Below are positions 36,729-48,201 of a stretch of DNA of 64,000 bases, piece by piece (the stretch's first letter is position 1; each line of letters opens with the position of its first letter). Source of the stretch: Shewanella insulae (lineage in GTDB: Bacteria; Pseudomonadota; Gammaproteobacteria; Enterobacterales; Shewanellaceae); contig NZ_WRPA01000012.1 of the NCBI RefSeq assembly GCF_009831655.1, positions 1 to 64,000 on the forward strand, in the 5' to 3' direction. The notes under the pieces were generated by a model. It was given only the letters and a program-made list of their open reading frames with translations. It had not been told where the DNA came from and made no database searches. The position numbers and the translations under genes are program-made.

Positions 36729-38054
36729 TTACTGACTGACTTCAGGTGCCTTCAGGCCATTGTTGATGGCGATAACATCATCTTCACTCAGTGTGCCTGT
36801 AGCCTGTTTCAACGCCAGAATAGAGTTGATATAGCCGTAACGGGCATTAGAGAGCTGACGCTTAGAGTCATACAGGTCACGGGTACGGTTGAGTACGTCA
36901 ACGATAGTACGGGTACCCACTTCGAAACCTGCCTGGGTTGCTTTCAGTGCGCTCTCAGAAGAGACCACAGATTGCTCATAGGCGCGGATAGAGCTGATTG
37001 AGGCACCAACGTTGTTGAAGTTGTTGCGCACATCTTTAACTACCTTGCGGTAGGTCTGTTCCATCTTCTCGCTTGCTTCAACGTATTGATACTGAGCCTG
37101 GTTAACCTTAGAGCTGACCTTAAAGCCTTCGAAGATAGGCACACTCAGTTTCAGGCCCACGTTGGCGTTGTCGTAATCGTTCAGATCACCTGCCTGATTC
37201 TTCTGTTCCAAGTTGGTGGTGTAACCTGCGTTCAGGCTCAGAGATGGCATGTGACCCGCTTTATAGAGCGAGATAGTCTGCTGCGCTATATCTTTACCGA
37301 TACGCGTGGTTAGCAGATCCACACTGCTGTTTTCGGCCATCTTCAACCAATCCGTTGGCTTGGCTGGGCTTGGCGGTACCGCGGTGAAACGTGTGGTATC
37401 CAGTATGTCGATAGACTTGTGGTCTATGCCGGTGATCTCTCTTAGGGCTTCGTAGCTGTTTATCAGCTGATTTTCCGCCAAAATTTCCGATGCACGGGCC
37501 AAGTCGTATTGGGCTTGGGCTTCGTGTACGTCGGTGATGGCGGTCAGGCCCACGGCAAAACGCTGCTTGGTCTGCTCGAGCTGACGCTCGATGGCGCGTT
37601 TTTCCGCACCCTTGAATTCGTAGTTATCTTTCGCGGCTAAGACGTCAAAGTAGGCGCCTGTTACGCGAATGATGAGTGACTGAAGTGTCGAGGCATAGGC
37701 TGCATCGGCCTGTGAAGCCGCCAGCTCAGCAAGGTCGAGTCCAACCCAGGCGCTGTGATCATAGATCACCTGATTGAGTGACACTCCCGCGTCGAGTCCG
37801 CTGTTGTACACGCTATCATCAACATTCGTCCAGCGCTTTCCATAGCCGACGCTAGCGCTGATGGTAGGTAGCAAGGGAGCGCGGTTCTCTTCGATCTGCT
37901 CGTAGAGGCGGTCGCGCTGCGCTTGTGCCTGGAGCGCAATTGGATCATTGGTAAGGGCCTGCTGATATATCTGCAGTAGATCGTCGGCATGCACGGCAGA
38001 AGTCGTTGCCGCGAGAGTCAACGCTGCACATAAGGTGCGGATCTTAAATTTCAT
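36729..38054 (-). CDS. tolC: TolC outer-membrane efflux and secretion channel
   Basis: A 441-residue outer-membrane channel serving RND efflux pumps and type I secretion. ATG 38054 gives the signal peptide MKFKIRTLCAALTLAATTSAVHA with AAGGAC upstream; another ATG seven codons earlier also has a GGAG upstream. Two OEP repeats (about 25-220 and 235-430) are visible with typical LAxQQTISLYKAGHMP and FEVGTRTIVDVLNRTRDLYDSKR segments. It is divergent from nudF, as tolC is in E. coli. It is the only TolC in the window and could complete the type I system at the left end. Confidence 0.95.
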   Translation of the reverse strand: MKFKIRTLCAALTLAATTSAVHADDLLQIYQQALTNDPIALQAQAQRDRLYEQIEENRAPLLPTISASVGYGKRWTNVDDSVYNSGLDAGVSLNQVIYDHSAWVGLDLAELAASQADAAYASTLQSLIIRVTGAYFDVLAAKDNYEFKGAEKRAIERQLEQTKQRFAVGLTAITDVHEAQAQYDLARASEILAENQLINSYEALREITGIDHKSIDILDTTRFTAVPPSPAKPTDWLKMAENSSVDLLTTRIGKDIAQQTISLYKAGHMPSLSLNAGYTTNLEQKNQAGDLNDYDNANVGLKLSVPIFEGFKVSSKVNQAQYQYVEASEKMEQTYRKVVKDVRNNFNNVGASISSIRAYEQSVVSSESALKATQAGFEVGTRTIVDVLNRTRDLYDSKRQLSNARYGYINSILALKQATGTLSEDDVIAINNGLKAPEVSQ

Positions 38055-38125
38055 TAGCTGTCCTTTTTTAGACATAAATACTCCGAGGTGGAGCCATTTA
38101 CTTAATAAAGTTAAGTGATGCTTCA

Positions 38126-38159
38126 GCGCAATTCATTTGCGCGAAGCGGTTTGCGCTTC
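38126..38159. promoter_or_regulatory. pair of adjacent inverted repeats in the tolC-nudF divergent region
   Basis: GCGCAA/TTGCGC (38126-38131 with 38137-38142) is immediately followed by GAAGCG/CGCTTC (38143-38148 with 38154-38159). The two palindromes lie 72-105 nt upstream of the tolC start. They could be protein-binding sites or leader hairpins; no known consensus is matched with confidence. Confidence 0.4.
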
Positions 38160-38338
38160 CCGACGCTTCCCGATACATCTAAACTTATTAAGGTTAAGAT
38201 ATTAAGAAATTAACCATTTTTAAGTCAACAAGGAAGTGTAACAGTTTTTAACGGTAAATCTGCATTTTTTAGTGGTCTACATGATATATTGAGAGCCCTT
38301 GGGGATAAGCAACTACTAACTGAGTCGCGGGATGGGTA

Positions 38339-38947
38339 ATGAGTCAGAAATTCACCAAAGATGATGTACAGATGCTGGGAAAAAGAACCCTGTTTCAGGG
38401 TTTTTTTCGTATGGAAGAGTACAGATTCAAACATAGGCTGTTTGCCGGTGGCTGGAGTCCGGAGGTGGTGCGTGAGGTGTTCGAGCGCGGCCACGCCGTG
38501 GTCGTGCTGCCCTATGATCCCGTGAGTGACAAGGTGGTGCTGATTGAGCAGATACGCATTCCCGTCGTGGAGTCTGCATCCACTCCCTGGTTGCTGGAGC
38601 TGGTGGCCGGCATGATAGAAGAGGGGGAGAGCGCCGAACAGGTGGCTCACCGCGAACTGCTTGAGGAGTCGGGCTTGGTGGCCAGCGAGATGCACTACAT
38701 TAGTCAGTATTTTTCCAGTCCTGGCGGTACCAGCGAACGATTCGACTTCTACTGGGCCAGGGTCGATGCCAGTCAGGCCGATGGCTTGCATGGGTTAGAT
38801 GATGAGCATGAGGATATCAAGGTGCACGTGATGCCGCGTGAGGCCGCCTATCAGTTGCTGCAAGACGGTACCATCAACAACGCCTCGACCGTGATCGGCC
38901 TACAGTGGTTGCAGCTTAATTATCAGAGCCTGAGGTCGGTCAAGTGA
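38339..38947 (+). CDS. nudF: ADP-ribose pyrophosphatase
   Basis: A Nudix hydrolase splitting ADP-ribose into AMP and ribose-5-phosphate; 202 residues. The Nudix box G-x5-E-x7-REL-x-EESG is seen as GMIEEGESAEQVAHRELLEESGL near residues 98-120. Upstream LPYDPVSDKVVLIEQIRIPV and downstream FSSPGGTSERFDFYWA match the ADP-ribose-specific group. It begins the conserved run nudF-DUF1249-cpdA-yqiA-parE, and its stop overlaps the next start (GTGA). Confidence 0.95.
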   Translation: MSQKFTKDDVQMLGKRTLFQGFFRMEEYRFKHRLFAGGWSPEVVREVFERGHAVVVLPYDPVSDKVVLIEQIRIPVVESASTPWLLELVAGMIEEGESAEQVAHRELLEESGLVASEMHYISQYFSSPGGTSERFDFYWARVDASQADGLHGLDDEHEDIKVHVMPREAAYQLLQDGTINNASTVIGLQWLQLNYQSLRSVK

Positions 38948-39390
38948 GCCTGTCGTTAAACAAGAGAAAGCCCGACTACCAGGCGAACGTGAGTCGTTTT
39001 CTCGCTTTGTGTAGTCGTAACTACTTCAATATTCTACGTTGGCTGCCCGCCGGTTATACGCAGGGAAAGTCCTGGCAGGTCGAGGGCGACTTCGGTTGTC
39101 TTAAGGTCAAGTTGCTGGAAAACACCCAATATACTCAATTAATTGAGATCTCCCGCCCGCTGAAAATTGCGCAATACGTTGATACACCTAAGGTTGTGGT
39201 GCGTGTTTACCATGACGCTAAATTAGCAGAAGTGTTAACTAGTCGACAGATTTATCGATTAAGACCGGTATATGATTATCCAAATATACGTATGTACCAT
39301 AGAGACGAAAAGTATCAGGTAAATGCTTTTCTTGAAGAGTTACTCAAGATTGACAACCATGCCCGCATCATTTGTCAGTCCGAATCTTAG
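38944..39390 (+). CDS. yqiB: DUF1249 (YqiB-like) protein
   Basis: A 148-residue protein of the family found between nudF and cpdA in gammaproteobacteria. GTG 38944 overlaps the nudF stop by 4 nt. Recognisable are CSRNYFNILRWLP and the C-terminal RPVYDYPNIRMYHRDEKYQVNAFLEELL. No catalytic motif is apparent and the function is unknown; translational coupling suggests a role related to its neighbours. Confidence 0.88.
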   Translation: MSLSLNKRKPDYQANVSRFLALCSRNYFNILRWLPAGYTQGKSWQVEGDFGCLKVKLLENTQYTQLIEISRPLKIAQYVDTPKVVVRVYHDAKLAEVLTSRQIYRLRPVYDYPNIRMYHRDEKYQVNAFLEELLKIDNHARIICQSES

Positions 39391-39399
39391 GGTTTTAAT

Positions 39400-40239
39400 G
39401 TGCTAAAAGAGGCTATCTCTTATTCCATCGATCCAGATGAGAGCGTTAAGCTGGTCCAGGTGACGGATCCTCATCTTTTTGCCGATCCCGAGGCGCAACT
39501 GCTGGGTGTAAATACCGCACATAGCTTGGATGCTGTGTTGAACACCATTAAGGCCGTTGAGTATCCGGCGCATCTCTTGTTGGCAACCGGTGACATTAGC
39601 CAAGATTATTCCAATCAGTCTTATCATAACTTCGTCGCCGCCATTGAGAAGCTAAAGCTTCCCTGTCATTACCTGCCGGGCAATCATGACGATCCGCGTA
39701 TCATGCACCTGCACATGCAGGGCCCCAGGGTCTATGGCGATAGGCGTATCTTGGCTGGCAAGTGGCAGATCATCATGTTGGACTCCACCGTCAGGGGCAA
39801 ACCTGGCGGGCATATGGCCGACGGCGAGATGGAGCTCATCGAGGCTGCGGTGGCGGCTCATCCCGAGCTGCATACCCTGTTGGTGATGCATCACAATCCG
39901 ATCCTGGTGGATTGCAAATGGTTGGATCAACACTGCATGGACAATGGCGAGGCGTTTCTCGATAGAGTCACTGCCATGCCTCAGATTAAGGGCCTGTTGT
40001 GGGGCCATGTGCACCAGAGCCTAGATCAGATGTATCAAGGCAAGACTGGCCTGGTAAAGTTGATGGCGACGCCCTCTACCTGCATCCAGTTTAAGCCCAA
40101 GTCTCCCTATTTTGCCCTCGATGCGCAGCAGCCAGGTTATCGTCTGCTGGAGCTAAAGCCAGACGGTAGCATCCTAGCCAACGTCTATCGGGTGCCCGGC
40201 AACAAGTTCTCGCCGGATCACGAATCGAGCGGCTACTAA
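39400..40239 (+). CDS. cpdA: 3',5'-cyclic-AMP phosphodiesterase
   Basis: A class III phosphodiesterase that hydrolyses cAMP and so tempers CRP activity. It has 279 residues from GTG 39400. Metallophosphoesterase motifs in order are TDPHLF, GDIS, GNHDD, MHHNP and GHVH, giving all the metal ligands. CRP is a major regulator of anaerobic respiration in Shewanella, so the enzyme bears indirectly on the cytochrome operon at 6-10 kb. The gene is third in the nudF run. Confidence 0.95.
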   Translation: MLKEAISYSIDPDESVKLVQVTDPHLFADPEAQLLGVNTAHSLDAVLNTIKAVEYPAHLLLATGDISQDYSNQSYHNFVAAIEKLKLPCHYLPGNHDDPRIMHLHMQGPRVYGDRRILAGKWQIIMLDSTVRGKPGGHMADGEMELIEAAVAAHPELHTLLVMHHNPILVDCKWLDQHCMDNGEAFLDRVTAMPQIKGLLWGHVHQSLDQMYQGKTGLVKLMATPSTCIQFKPKSPYFALDAQQPGYRLLELKPDGSILANVYRVPGNKFSPDHESSGY

Positions 40240-40431
40240 GCGGCAAAACCCTTTTTAGAGTTGAGTCGATGCGTGTAAGACGTTGGGGTTAATATTTGGT
40301 TAATCGCCGCGCCGGTGTTAGCATCTTGATGCCCGATACTCGGCCCTAGATGTGTGGCGCAAAGCCAATCTGCCCGGTAAGCCGCTGTTTAGGGAGCAAA
40401 TCGCCGTTTTATCAATCGCTGCCGAGGAAAT

Positions 40432-41010
40432 ATGCTGCTCTATATTCATGGATTTAATAGCTCACCGCACTCAGATAAAGGTGTGGTCACAGCCCGATAT
40501 ATTGCCAAGCATTTTCCCGATATCAATTTCGTTCAACCTCAACTCCCCGCCACGCCCAAGGCGGCCATGGTGCTGCTGACGGACCTTGTCGAACAGGCGC
40601 TGGCTCGCGGCGAAAGCCTCAGCTTTATCGGCTCTTCCCTTGGCGGCTATTTTGCGAGTTATCTGGTGGAGCGCTATGGCGGTCGGGCAGTGCCGGTCAA
40701 TCCGGCGGTGAAACCCTTCGAGCTGTTTGATGAGTTTCTCGGTCCCCAGTACAATCCCTACACAGAAGAAGACTATCAGATTTTACCCGAGCACAAGCTG
40801 GAGGTGGCTAAGTACGATACGCCCGCCATCTCACATCCCGATCGATTCTTGGTGTTGCTGCAGTCTGGGGATGAGGTGCTTGATTATCGCCAAGCCGTGA
40901 ATAAATACCAGTGTTGTCAGATGCTCATTGAGGCGGGGGGCGATCACAGCTTCGTCGGCTATGAGCAGCAGATGCAAGGGATCTGCGAATTTCTGTTTCT
41001 TGACAAATAG
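40432..41010 (+). CDS. yqiA: YqiA-type alpha/beta-hydrolase esterase
   Basis: A 192-residue small hydrolase. The nucleophile elbow GSSLGGYFA is near residues 66-74, the acid is probably in SGDEVLDY, and the His is in GGDHSF. The start MLLYIHGFNSSPHS carries the oxyanion HGF motif and matches the YqiA family, which has acyl-CoA thioesterase and esterase activity in E. coli. It is followed 48 nt later by parE, the conserved arrangement. Confidence 0.93.
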   Translation: MLLYIHGFNSSPHSDKGVVTARYIAKHFPDINFVQPQLPATPKAAMVLLTDLVEQALARGESLSFIGSSLGGYFASYLVERYGGRAVPVNPAVKPFELFDEFLGPQYNPYTEEDYQILPEHKLEVAKYDTPAISHPDRFLVLLQSGDEVLDYRQAVNKYQCCQMLIEAGGDHSFVGYEQQMQGICEFLFLDK

Positions 41011-41040
41011 ACATGTAGGGCCGCAACATGGCCTGAATAA

Positions 41041-42945
<1,905 letters not shown>

Positions 42946-42991
42946 CTATGTCATTAAAATAAAAAAGAAATCGTTAGACAAGCTTAATATA

Positions 42992-44134
42992 ATGCAGAAT
43001 AAAAGAGTTAGTTGTTATTTTCTGAATGCGGTTTTTGCCATGATGGCAACTGGCATGACGCTGACGGCGCGCGCCGAACAGCCCATCATGATCACAGTCA
43101 CCAAGGGATTTGGCCTCTCGCTGTATGCCTCGGATCTCGGTGATGCCAAGCAGATGGCGCTGGGTGATGAAGGCACCCTGTTTGTTGGCTCCTACAAGTC
43201 TGGCACCATACAGGCGCTAGTGGACAGCAACGCCGACGGTCGTGTGGACAAGCGTTATGTAGTCGCCAAGGGGCTGGAGTATCCAGAGGCGATCGCCTTT
43301 CACGAGGGAGATCTCTATGTCGCCGAAGAGGATCGTATCTTACGCTTCGTGGATATAGAGAATCGTCTGCGACGCCCAGGACGGGGCAAAGAGGTTTATG
43401 ATCGTCTGCCGGGCAAGACCAACAAGAGCCGCCGTGCCATGCGTTTTGGCCCTGACGGCCGTCTCTATGTCGCCATCGGCGCCCCCTGTAACGTCTGCGA
43501 GGCCCATGCACCCTTTGGTAGCATCATCGCCATAGATCTCGCGAGCGGTAGCAGCGAGCAGATTGCCACCGGCATACGTAATGTCACCGGCTTCGATTGG
43601 GCGCCCACAGACAACAAGCTGTGGTTTGCCGATCTGGGACGCGACTGGATGGGTGACAGGTTGCCGCCGGACGAGATCAACCGTGTCGATATCGTCGGCG
43701 CTCACTACGGCTTTCCCTATATTCACGCCAGCAGTGTGCTGGAACCCGCCTACGAGAAGCCCAAGGGCCTCAAGGTCACCACGCCCGTCTTCGAGTTGCC
43801 TGCCCACGTGGCGCCCATGGGGCTTGAGTTCTATCGGGGCGAGGAGTTCCCGGAGAAGTATCGTGGCCAGCTATTCGTGGCCGAGAACGGCTCCTGGAAC
43901 CGTTCCAGCAAGATCGGCTATCAGGTCACCATGTTGACCCTGGAAGATGACAATATCAGCAAGCGCCAGACGGTGGTGAGCTTTCTCGATGGAGAATTCC
44001 CCGTCGCCAGGCCCTATGACTTAATCATGGCGCCCGATGGGGCCATGTATATCTCAGACGATCTGAAAGGCAATGTGTATCGTCTGTTTTATAAAGAGAA
44101 CACGAGCGAAGAGAGTGAAGCGAGTGAACAATAG
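42992..44134 (+). CDS. exported PQQ-dependent sugar dehydrogenase-like beta-propeller protein
   Basis: A 380-residue protein with an N-terminal signal (about residues 10-28, ending TARAEQ). Repeated propeller-blade sequence follows, such as GDEGTLFVGSYKSGTI, EAIAFHEGDLYVAEEDRILRF, RFGPDGRLYVAIGAPCNVC and MAPDGAMYISDDLKGNVYRL. This is the fold of soluble glucose/sorbosone dehydrogenases. The segment after RLYVAIGA reads PCNVC, a Cys pair. Real substrate and PQQ dependence are unproven. It sits between parE (46 nt) and parC (11 nt) on the same strand, an unexpected place for a periplasmic enzyme. Confidence 0.83.
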   Translation: MQNKRVSCYFLNAVFAMMATGMTLTARAEQPIMITVTKGFGLSLYASDLGDAKQMALGDEGTLFVGSYKSGTIQALVDSNADGRVDKRYVVAKGLEYPEAIAFHEGDLYVAEEDRILRFVDIENRLRRPGRGKEVYDRLPGKTNKSRRAMRFGPDGRLYVAIGAPCNVCEAHAPFGSIIAIDLASGSSEQIATGIRNVTGFDWAPTDNKLWFADLGRDWMGDRLPPDEINRVDIVGAHYGFPYIHASSVLEPAYEKPKGLKVTTPVFELPAHVAPMGLEFYRGEEFPEKYRGQLFVAENGSWNRSSKIGYQVTMLTLEDDNISKRQTVVSFLDGEFPVARPYDLIMAPDGAMYISDDLKGNVYRLFYKENTSEESEASEQ

Positions 44135-44145
44135 GATCCTAATCA

Positions 44146-46413
44146 ATGAGTGATGCGATAGACTTAAGCCTCGATGGCGTCGAACAGATGCCCTTGAGAC
44201 GTTTCACCGAAGAGGCGTATCTGAACTACTCCATGTACGTCATCATGGATCGCGCCCTACCACATATCGGCGACGGCCTGAAGCCGGTGCAGCGCCGTAT
44301 CGTCTACGCCATGAGCGAACTCGGCCTGTCGGCACAATCTAAGCACAAGAAGTCGGCGAGAACCGTGGGTGATGTGCTGGGTAAGTATCACCCCCATGGT
44401 GACAGTGCCTGTTACGAGGCCATGGTCTTGATGGCGCAGCCCTTCTCCTACCGCTATCCGCTGGTTGACGGTCAGGGAAACTGGGGGGCACCGGACGATC
44501 CTAAGTCATTCGCGGCCATGCGTTATACCGAGGCGCGCCTGTCTAAATTCTCCGAGGTGCTGCTGACCGAGCTGGGTCAGGGCACGGTCGATTGGGGGGT
44601 CAACTTCGACGGCACGCTTAAAGAGCCCATGGTGTTGCCCGCTCGTCTGCCACATATTCTGCTAAACGGCATCACTGGTATCGCGGTGGGGATGGCGACC
44701 GACGTGCCGCCGCACAATGCCCGCGAACTGGTGGATGCCTGTGTCGAGTTGCTCGACAATCCCAAGGCGGATCTGGAAAGGCTGATGGAGCTGGTGCCTG
44801 GCCCGGATTATCCTACCGAGGCGGAGATCATCAGCCCAAGAAGCGAGATCGCCAAGATCTATGAGACGGGTCGAGGCTCCATTAAGACTCGTGCCGTTTA
44901 CACCGTAGAGTCCGGTGAGATAGTGATTTCCGCGCTACCCCATCAGGCCAGTGGCGGCAAGATCCTCGAGCAGATCGCCGCCCAGATGCAGGCCAAGAAG
45001 CTGCCTATGGTAGCCGACTTGCGTGACGAATCGGATCATGAGAGTCCGGTGCGTATCGTTATCGTGCCGCGCTCTAATCGTGTGGATTGCGATCAGCTGA
45101 TGGCGCACCTGTTTGCCACCACAGATCTCGAGAAGAACTTCCGCGTTAACCTCAACGTGCTTGGGCTTAACGGTCGTCCTCAGGTCAAGGGGCTGAAACA
45201 GCTGCTGACCGAGTGGCTGGAGTTCAGGTTGACCACGGTCAGACGCCGTTTAGAGCACAGATTAGATAAGGTACTGGCAAGGCTACATATTCTGGATGCC
45301 TTGATGATTGCCTTCCTCAACATCGATGAGGTGATCGAGATCATTCGCTACCACGATGATCCCAAAGCCGAGCTGATGGCGCGCTTTAAGCTGACCGACG
45401 AGCAGGCCAACGCGATTCTAGACCTTAAGCTGCGCCACCTGGCGAAGCTGGAAGAGTTTAAGATCAAGACAGAGCAGAGCGAGCTCGAGGCGGAGCGCGA
45501 GAAGCTTCAGCTGCTGCTCAGCTCAGATCGCCGCATGAAGACGCTGATCAAGAAAGAGCTTAAGCAAGACGCCGAAACCTATGGTGATGATCGCCGCTCA
45601 CCGCTTATCGAGCGTAGCGAGTCCCGTGCTCTGTCCGAGCAGGAGCTGGTGCCGGCCGAGTCGGTTACCGTCGTACTGTCGGAGAAGGGCTGGGTGCGAT
45701 GCGCCAAGGGCCATGATATCGACCCAACGGCACTCTCTTACAAGTCGGGTGACGGCTTCCTCTGCGCCGCCTCGGGTAAGAGTAATAACGCCACCGTCTT
45801 TATCGGCTCGACGGGACGTGCCTTCGCGACCGATACCCATACCCTGCCATCGGCCAGGAGTCAGGGTGAACCTGTGACCACCCGCTTCCAGTTGTCGCCG
45901 GGTGAGTTTATGGCCCACGCGCTGCTAGGAGAAGATGGACAATGCTTCCTGTTGGCCTCGGATGCTGGCTATGGCTTTATCGGCGACTACAAGGATATGG
46001 TGTCTCGCAACAAGGCGGGTAAGGCGCTGCTCAGCCTACCCGCCAATGCCCAGGTGCTGCCGCCGAAACGCGTGGACAAGAGTCGTAGTGAGTCTATCTT
46101 AGCGATCACCAACGAGGGCCGCATGCTGCTCTTCTCCGTCGATGCGCTGCCACAGCTGGCCAAGGGCAAGGGCAACAAGATCATCGGTATCGCCAGCGAT
46201 AGGGCCAAGAGCCGCGAAGAGCTGCTGGTGCATCTGCATGTGGTGCCCCAGGATACAGCTGTTACCCTGTGGGCGGGTAAGCGCAAGCTTACCCTCAAGC
46301 CGAGCGATCTCGAGCACTACCGTGGTGAGCGTGGTCGTCGTGGCGCCAAGCTGCCTCGCGGCCTGCAACGTGTGGATAAGGTGGAACTTGGCGAGGATGA
46401 GACTAGTCTCTAG
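44146..46413 (+). CDS. parC: DNA topoisomerase IV subunit A
   Basis: The DNA-cleaving subunit, 755 residues. The catalytic Tyr is Y127 in [10 protein letters not shown]. The quinolone-resistance region reads [13 protein letters not shown] with Ser 87 and Glu 91, the wild-type susceptible residues at these positions. A C-terminal beta-pinwheel of about 250 residues follows with several degenerate GYG/GDG-containing blades. The gene ends at a strong terminator. Confidence 0.97.
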   Translation: MSDAIDLSLDGVEQMPLRRFTEEAYLNYSMYVIMDRALPHIGDGLKPVQRRIVYAMSELGLSAQSKHKKSARTVGDVLGKYHPHGDSACYEAMVLMAQPFSYRYPLVDGQGNWGAPDDPKSFAAMRYTEARLSKFSEVLLTELGQGTVDWGVNFDGTLKEPMVLPARLPHILLNGITGIAVGMATDVPPHNARELVDACVELLDNPKADLERLMELVPGPDYPTEAEIISPRSEIAKIYETGRGSIKTRAVYTVESGEIVISALPHQASGGKILEQIAAQMQAKKLPMVADLRDESDHESPVRIVIVPRSNRVDCDQLMAHLFATTDLEKNFRVNLNVLGLNGRPQVKGLKQLLTEWLEFRLTTVRRRLEHRLDKVLARLHILDALMIAFLNIDEVIEIIRYHDDPKAELMARFKLTDEQANAILDLKLRHLAKLEEFKIKTEQSELEAEREKLQLLLSSDRRMKTLIKKELKQDAETYGDDRRSPLIERSESRALSEQELVPAESVTVVLSEKGWVRCAKGHDIDPTALSYKSGDGFLCAASGKSNNATVFIGSTGRAFATDTHTLPSARSQGEPVTTRFQLSPGEFMAHALLGEDGQCFLLASDAGYGFIGDYKDMVSRNKAGKALLSLPANAQVLPPKRVDKSRSESILAITNEGRMLLFSVDALPQLAKGKGNKIIGIASDRAKSREELLVHLHVVPQDTAVTLWAGKRKLTLKPSDLEHYRGERGRRGAKLPRGLQRVDKVELGEDETSL

Positions 46414-46441
46414 TCGGCTTCCAGACGTAAAATCCAGACAT

Positions 46442-46471
46442 AAAAAAAGCTGCCCTAGGGCAGCTTTTTTT
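46442..46471. terminator. bidirectional terminator between parC and bfd
   Basis: AAAAAAAGCTGCCC pairs with GGGCAGCTTTTTTT. The runs on both sides serve convergent genes. Confidence 0.93.
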
Positions 46472-46491
46472 ATGTCTGATTGAAGCTGGCT

Positions 46492-46683
46492 TTAAGCCAC
46501 CTCGTAGAAGTTGGGAATGACATCGAGGCGGGCCTGGATGATCTCGGTCGCCATCTTGCTACATTTACCGCATTGATTACCAACACCCAGACGACGCTTA
46601 ACATCGGAAAGAGACATATCTCCTTGATCGACGGCTTCTTTTATTTGTTTGTCGGTAATGGCATGGCAAAGGCAAACATACAT
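46492..46683 (-). CDS. bfd: bacterioferritin-associated [2Fe-2S] ferredoxin
   Basis: A 63-residue ferredoxin that reduces bacterioferritin to release stored iron. Cluster ligands are C4, C6, C38 and C41 (MYVCLC and NQCGKC), the Bfd pattern; the fold is a BFD-type Fer2 domain. A Fur-like box lies 35 nt upstream of the start, consistent with induction under iron limitation. No bacterioferritin gene is adjacent. Confidence 0.95.
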   Translation of the reverse strand: MYVCLCHAITDKQIKEAVDQGDMSLSDVKRRLGVGNQCGKCSKMATEIIQARLDVIPNFYEVA

Positions 46684-46717
46684 ACAGGTGGCTCCCCTAC
46701 TTCAGATGCATGTAATT

Positions 46718-46736
46718 ATAAATGAAAACGATTCTC
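46718..46736 (-). promoter_or_regulatory. Fur box of bfd
   Basis: ATAAATGAAAACGATTCTC matches 12 of 19 positions of the GATAATGATAATCATTATC consensus, with strong central TGA and ATT elements. It lies 35-53 nt before the bfd start codon, where a promoter is expected. Confidence 0.72.
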
Positions 46737-47027
46737 ACTGCTAATAACTCCTGGTTATAGATTGTGCATCATGGTGCCTAAGCGGGGAATTAAAAATTGT
46801 GAGCTATCCCACTAAATACGGGGGCTCTAGCCGATTTGCGCCTCGGATTTGACCTCGTTTTACTGGCTTTTGACTGGTGTCGATTTTAGGCTGGAGGCAG
46901 GGCAAGTGCGCCCGACAGATTCATTTGCCGCTAAGGGGATGGCTCATTTGAGGGCTTGGGGGGGGAGTCCTTTATTGCTCAGGCGGAACGCTATTCGAGG
47001 TAAGTCAGGCTCCAATGGGGCGTTATG
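46737..47027. other. intergenic region between bfd and the hydroxyacid dehydrogenase gene
   Basis: About 290 nt with no recognised gene, RNA or clear terminator. A 60-codon frame on the plus strand (46849-47031) has no ribosome site, overlaps the end of the neighbouring gene and is not considered coding. Confidence 0.5.
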
Positions 47028-47954
47028 TTAATAGCCGCGTTCGAAGTTGACCCTGTGACTCAGCGTCTCCCCCTTGATGAACTTGTGATAGTTGTTGGCG
47101 AAGATCTCTACCACCTGCTCGGGGAAACTCGGGGCGGCGATATGGGGCGTGATGATGACATTCTCCAGCGACCAGATGGGATGCTCCGGAGGCAGGGGCT
47201 CCTGGTTAAATACATCCAAGATGGCGTTCTGTTGTGGATGGTGCAATAACTGGGTGTAGAGGGCGTCGAGATCCAACACGTCGCCGCGTCCCAGGTTAAA
47301 GAAGATCGCCTCTGGCTTCATCATGGCGAGCAGTTCTTGGTTGAGGGCGCCCTGGGTTTGTGGCGTGCTGGGCAGGATGGCCGCTATGGCATCGGCCTTG
47401 CCGATATGGTGGGGTAGGTTTGCCAGGGTGTCGACGCAGTCGAAACCTTTGGTCGGCTTGGCGCTGCGGTTTATGCCTGTGACCCGCATGCCGAAGTGTT
47501 TGGCAGTCTGTGCCAGATGCTTGGCGATATTACCTGTGCCTAACAGCAATAGCTCTTGGCCCTGTAGGGTACGAAAGTTACTTGGGCGCCAGATCTTCTC
47601 CGCCTGCTGGGATTGATACTGTTTGTGCTGGCGTTGGTGGGCCAGCAGGTAGCCAAACAGGTATTCGCTCATCAGGGGGCCGAAGATCCCTCTAACATTG
47701 GTAAGCTGATAGTCGCGGCGCAGTCTGGGTTTAACCAGGAGATCCACGCCGGCATAGGTAGACTGCAGCCACTTGAGCTGTTTGGCGTGGCCCACCAAGG
47801 GGGCGGCCAATGGCGGTTCGGCCAGCCAGATGTCGGCTTCGAGGATACTCTGGGGATCGTCACCTAGCAGTGTTAGGTGCGGCAGGTGGCAGGAGCCGAG
47901 CAGGCTGCGGTATTTATCGTTATCGCTGGTCAGCAGCAGTAGCTTGTGTTCCAT
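47028..47954 (-). CDS. D-2-hydroxyacid dehydrogenase
   Basis: A 308-residue NAD(P)-dependent dehydrogenase. The Rossmann motif LLLLGTGNIAKHLA lies near residues 135-148. The catalytic set is visible as Arg in NLGRGDVLD (about 222), Glu in QEPLPPEHP (about 251) and His in TPHIAAPS (about 270). It resembles glyoxylate/hydroxypyruvate-type reductases, but substrate is not predictable. Three 18 bp direct repeats lie 114-161 nt upstream of its start, between it and the GDPD gene. Confidence 0.88.
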   Translation of the reverse strand: MEHKLLLLTSDNDKYRSLLGSCHLPHLTLLGDDPQSILEADIWLAEPPLAAPLVGHAKQLKWLQSTYAGVDLLVKPRLRRDYQLTNVRGIFGPLMSEYLFGYLLAHQRQHKQYQSQQAEKIWRPSNFRTLQGQELLLLGTGNIAKHLAQTAKHFGMRVTGINRSAKPTKGFDCVDTLANLPHHIGKADAIAAILPSTPQTQGALNQELLAMMKPEAIFFNLGRGDVLDLDALYTQLLHHPQQNAILDVFNQEPLPPEHPIWSLENVIITPHIAAPSFPEQVVEIFANNYHKFIKGETLSHRVNFERGY

Positions 47955-48067
47955 GGTGAGTCCTTGTGGCTGTTCTTATTTTTGTATGAGACCCAGAAAA
48001 TGGCTGGTTTATTTTTGTGGCGAATTTTTTCATTCGCACTTAGTCATTATAGACGCTCCCTTTTAGC

Positions 48068-48115
48068 CTAGTACTAAAGTAGGATCTAGTACTAAAGGGG
48101 GGGCTAGTTCTACAG
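48068..48115 (-). repeat. three 18 bp-period direct repeats (CTAGTACTAAAG) upstream of the hydroxyacid dehydrogenase gene
   Basis: Units begin at 48068, 48086 and 48104. The first two share the 12-mer CTAGTACTAAAG exactly; the third reads CTAGTTCTACAG. The six bases between units differ. Exact 18 bp spacing, nearly two helical turns, resembles an array of regulator sites. Each core contains the palindrome TAGTACTA. A 12-mer overlapping the first unit recurs at 21380. Confidence 0.75.
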
Positions 48116-48201
48116 TTACAAAAAATGGCTAAGGTGTCCACAGCTAGGGCGAACTTTGCTTATTTGTTGGGCGTTATGGCGTGAGTAGGCACTCGCTGAC
48201 C

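Noticed and set aside
38126-38159. Paired inverted repeats upstream of tolC as a transcription terminator
   Set aside because: No T-run follows on either strand and they lie in a divergent promoter region, so only a regulatory role was noted.
46849-47031. 60-codon frame between bfd and the hydroxyacid dehydrogenase
   Set aside because: No ribosome site or family resemblance, and it overlaps the end of the real gene.
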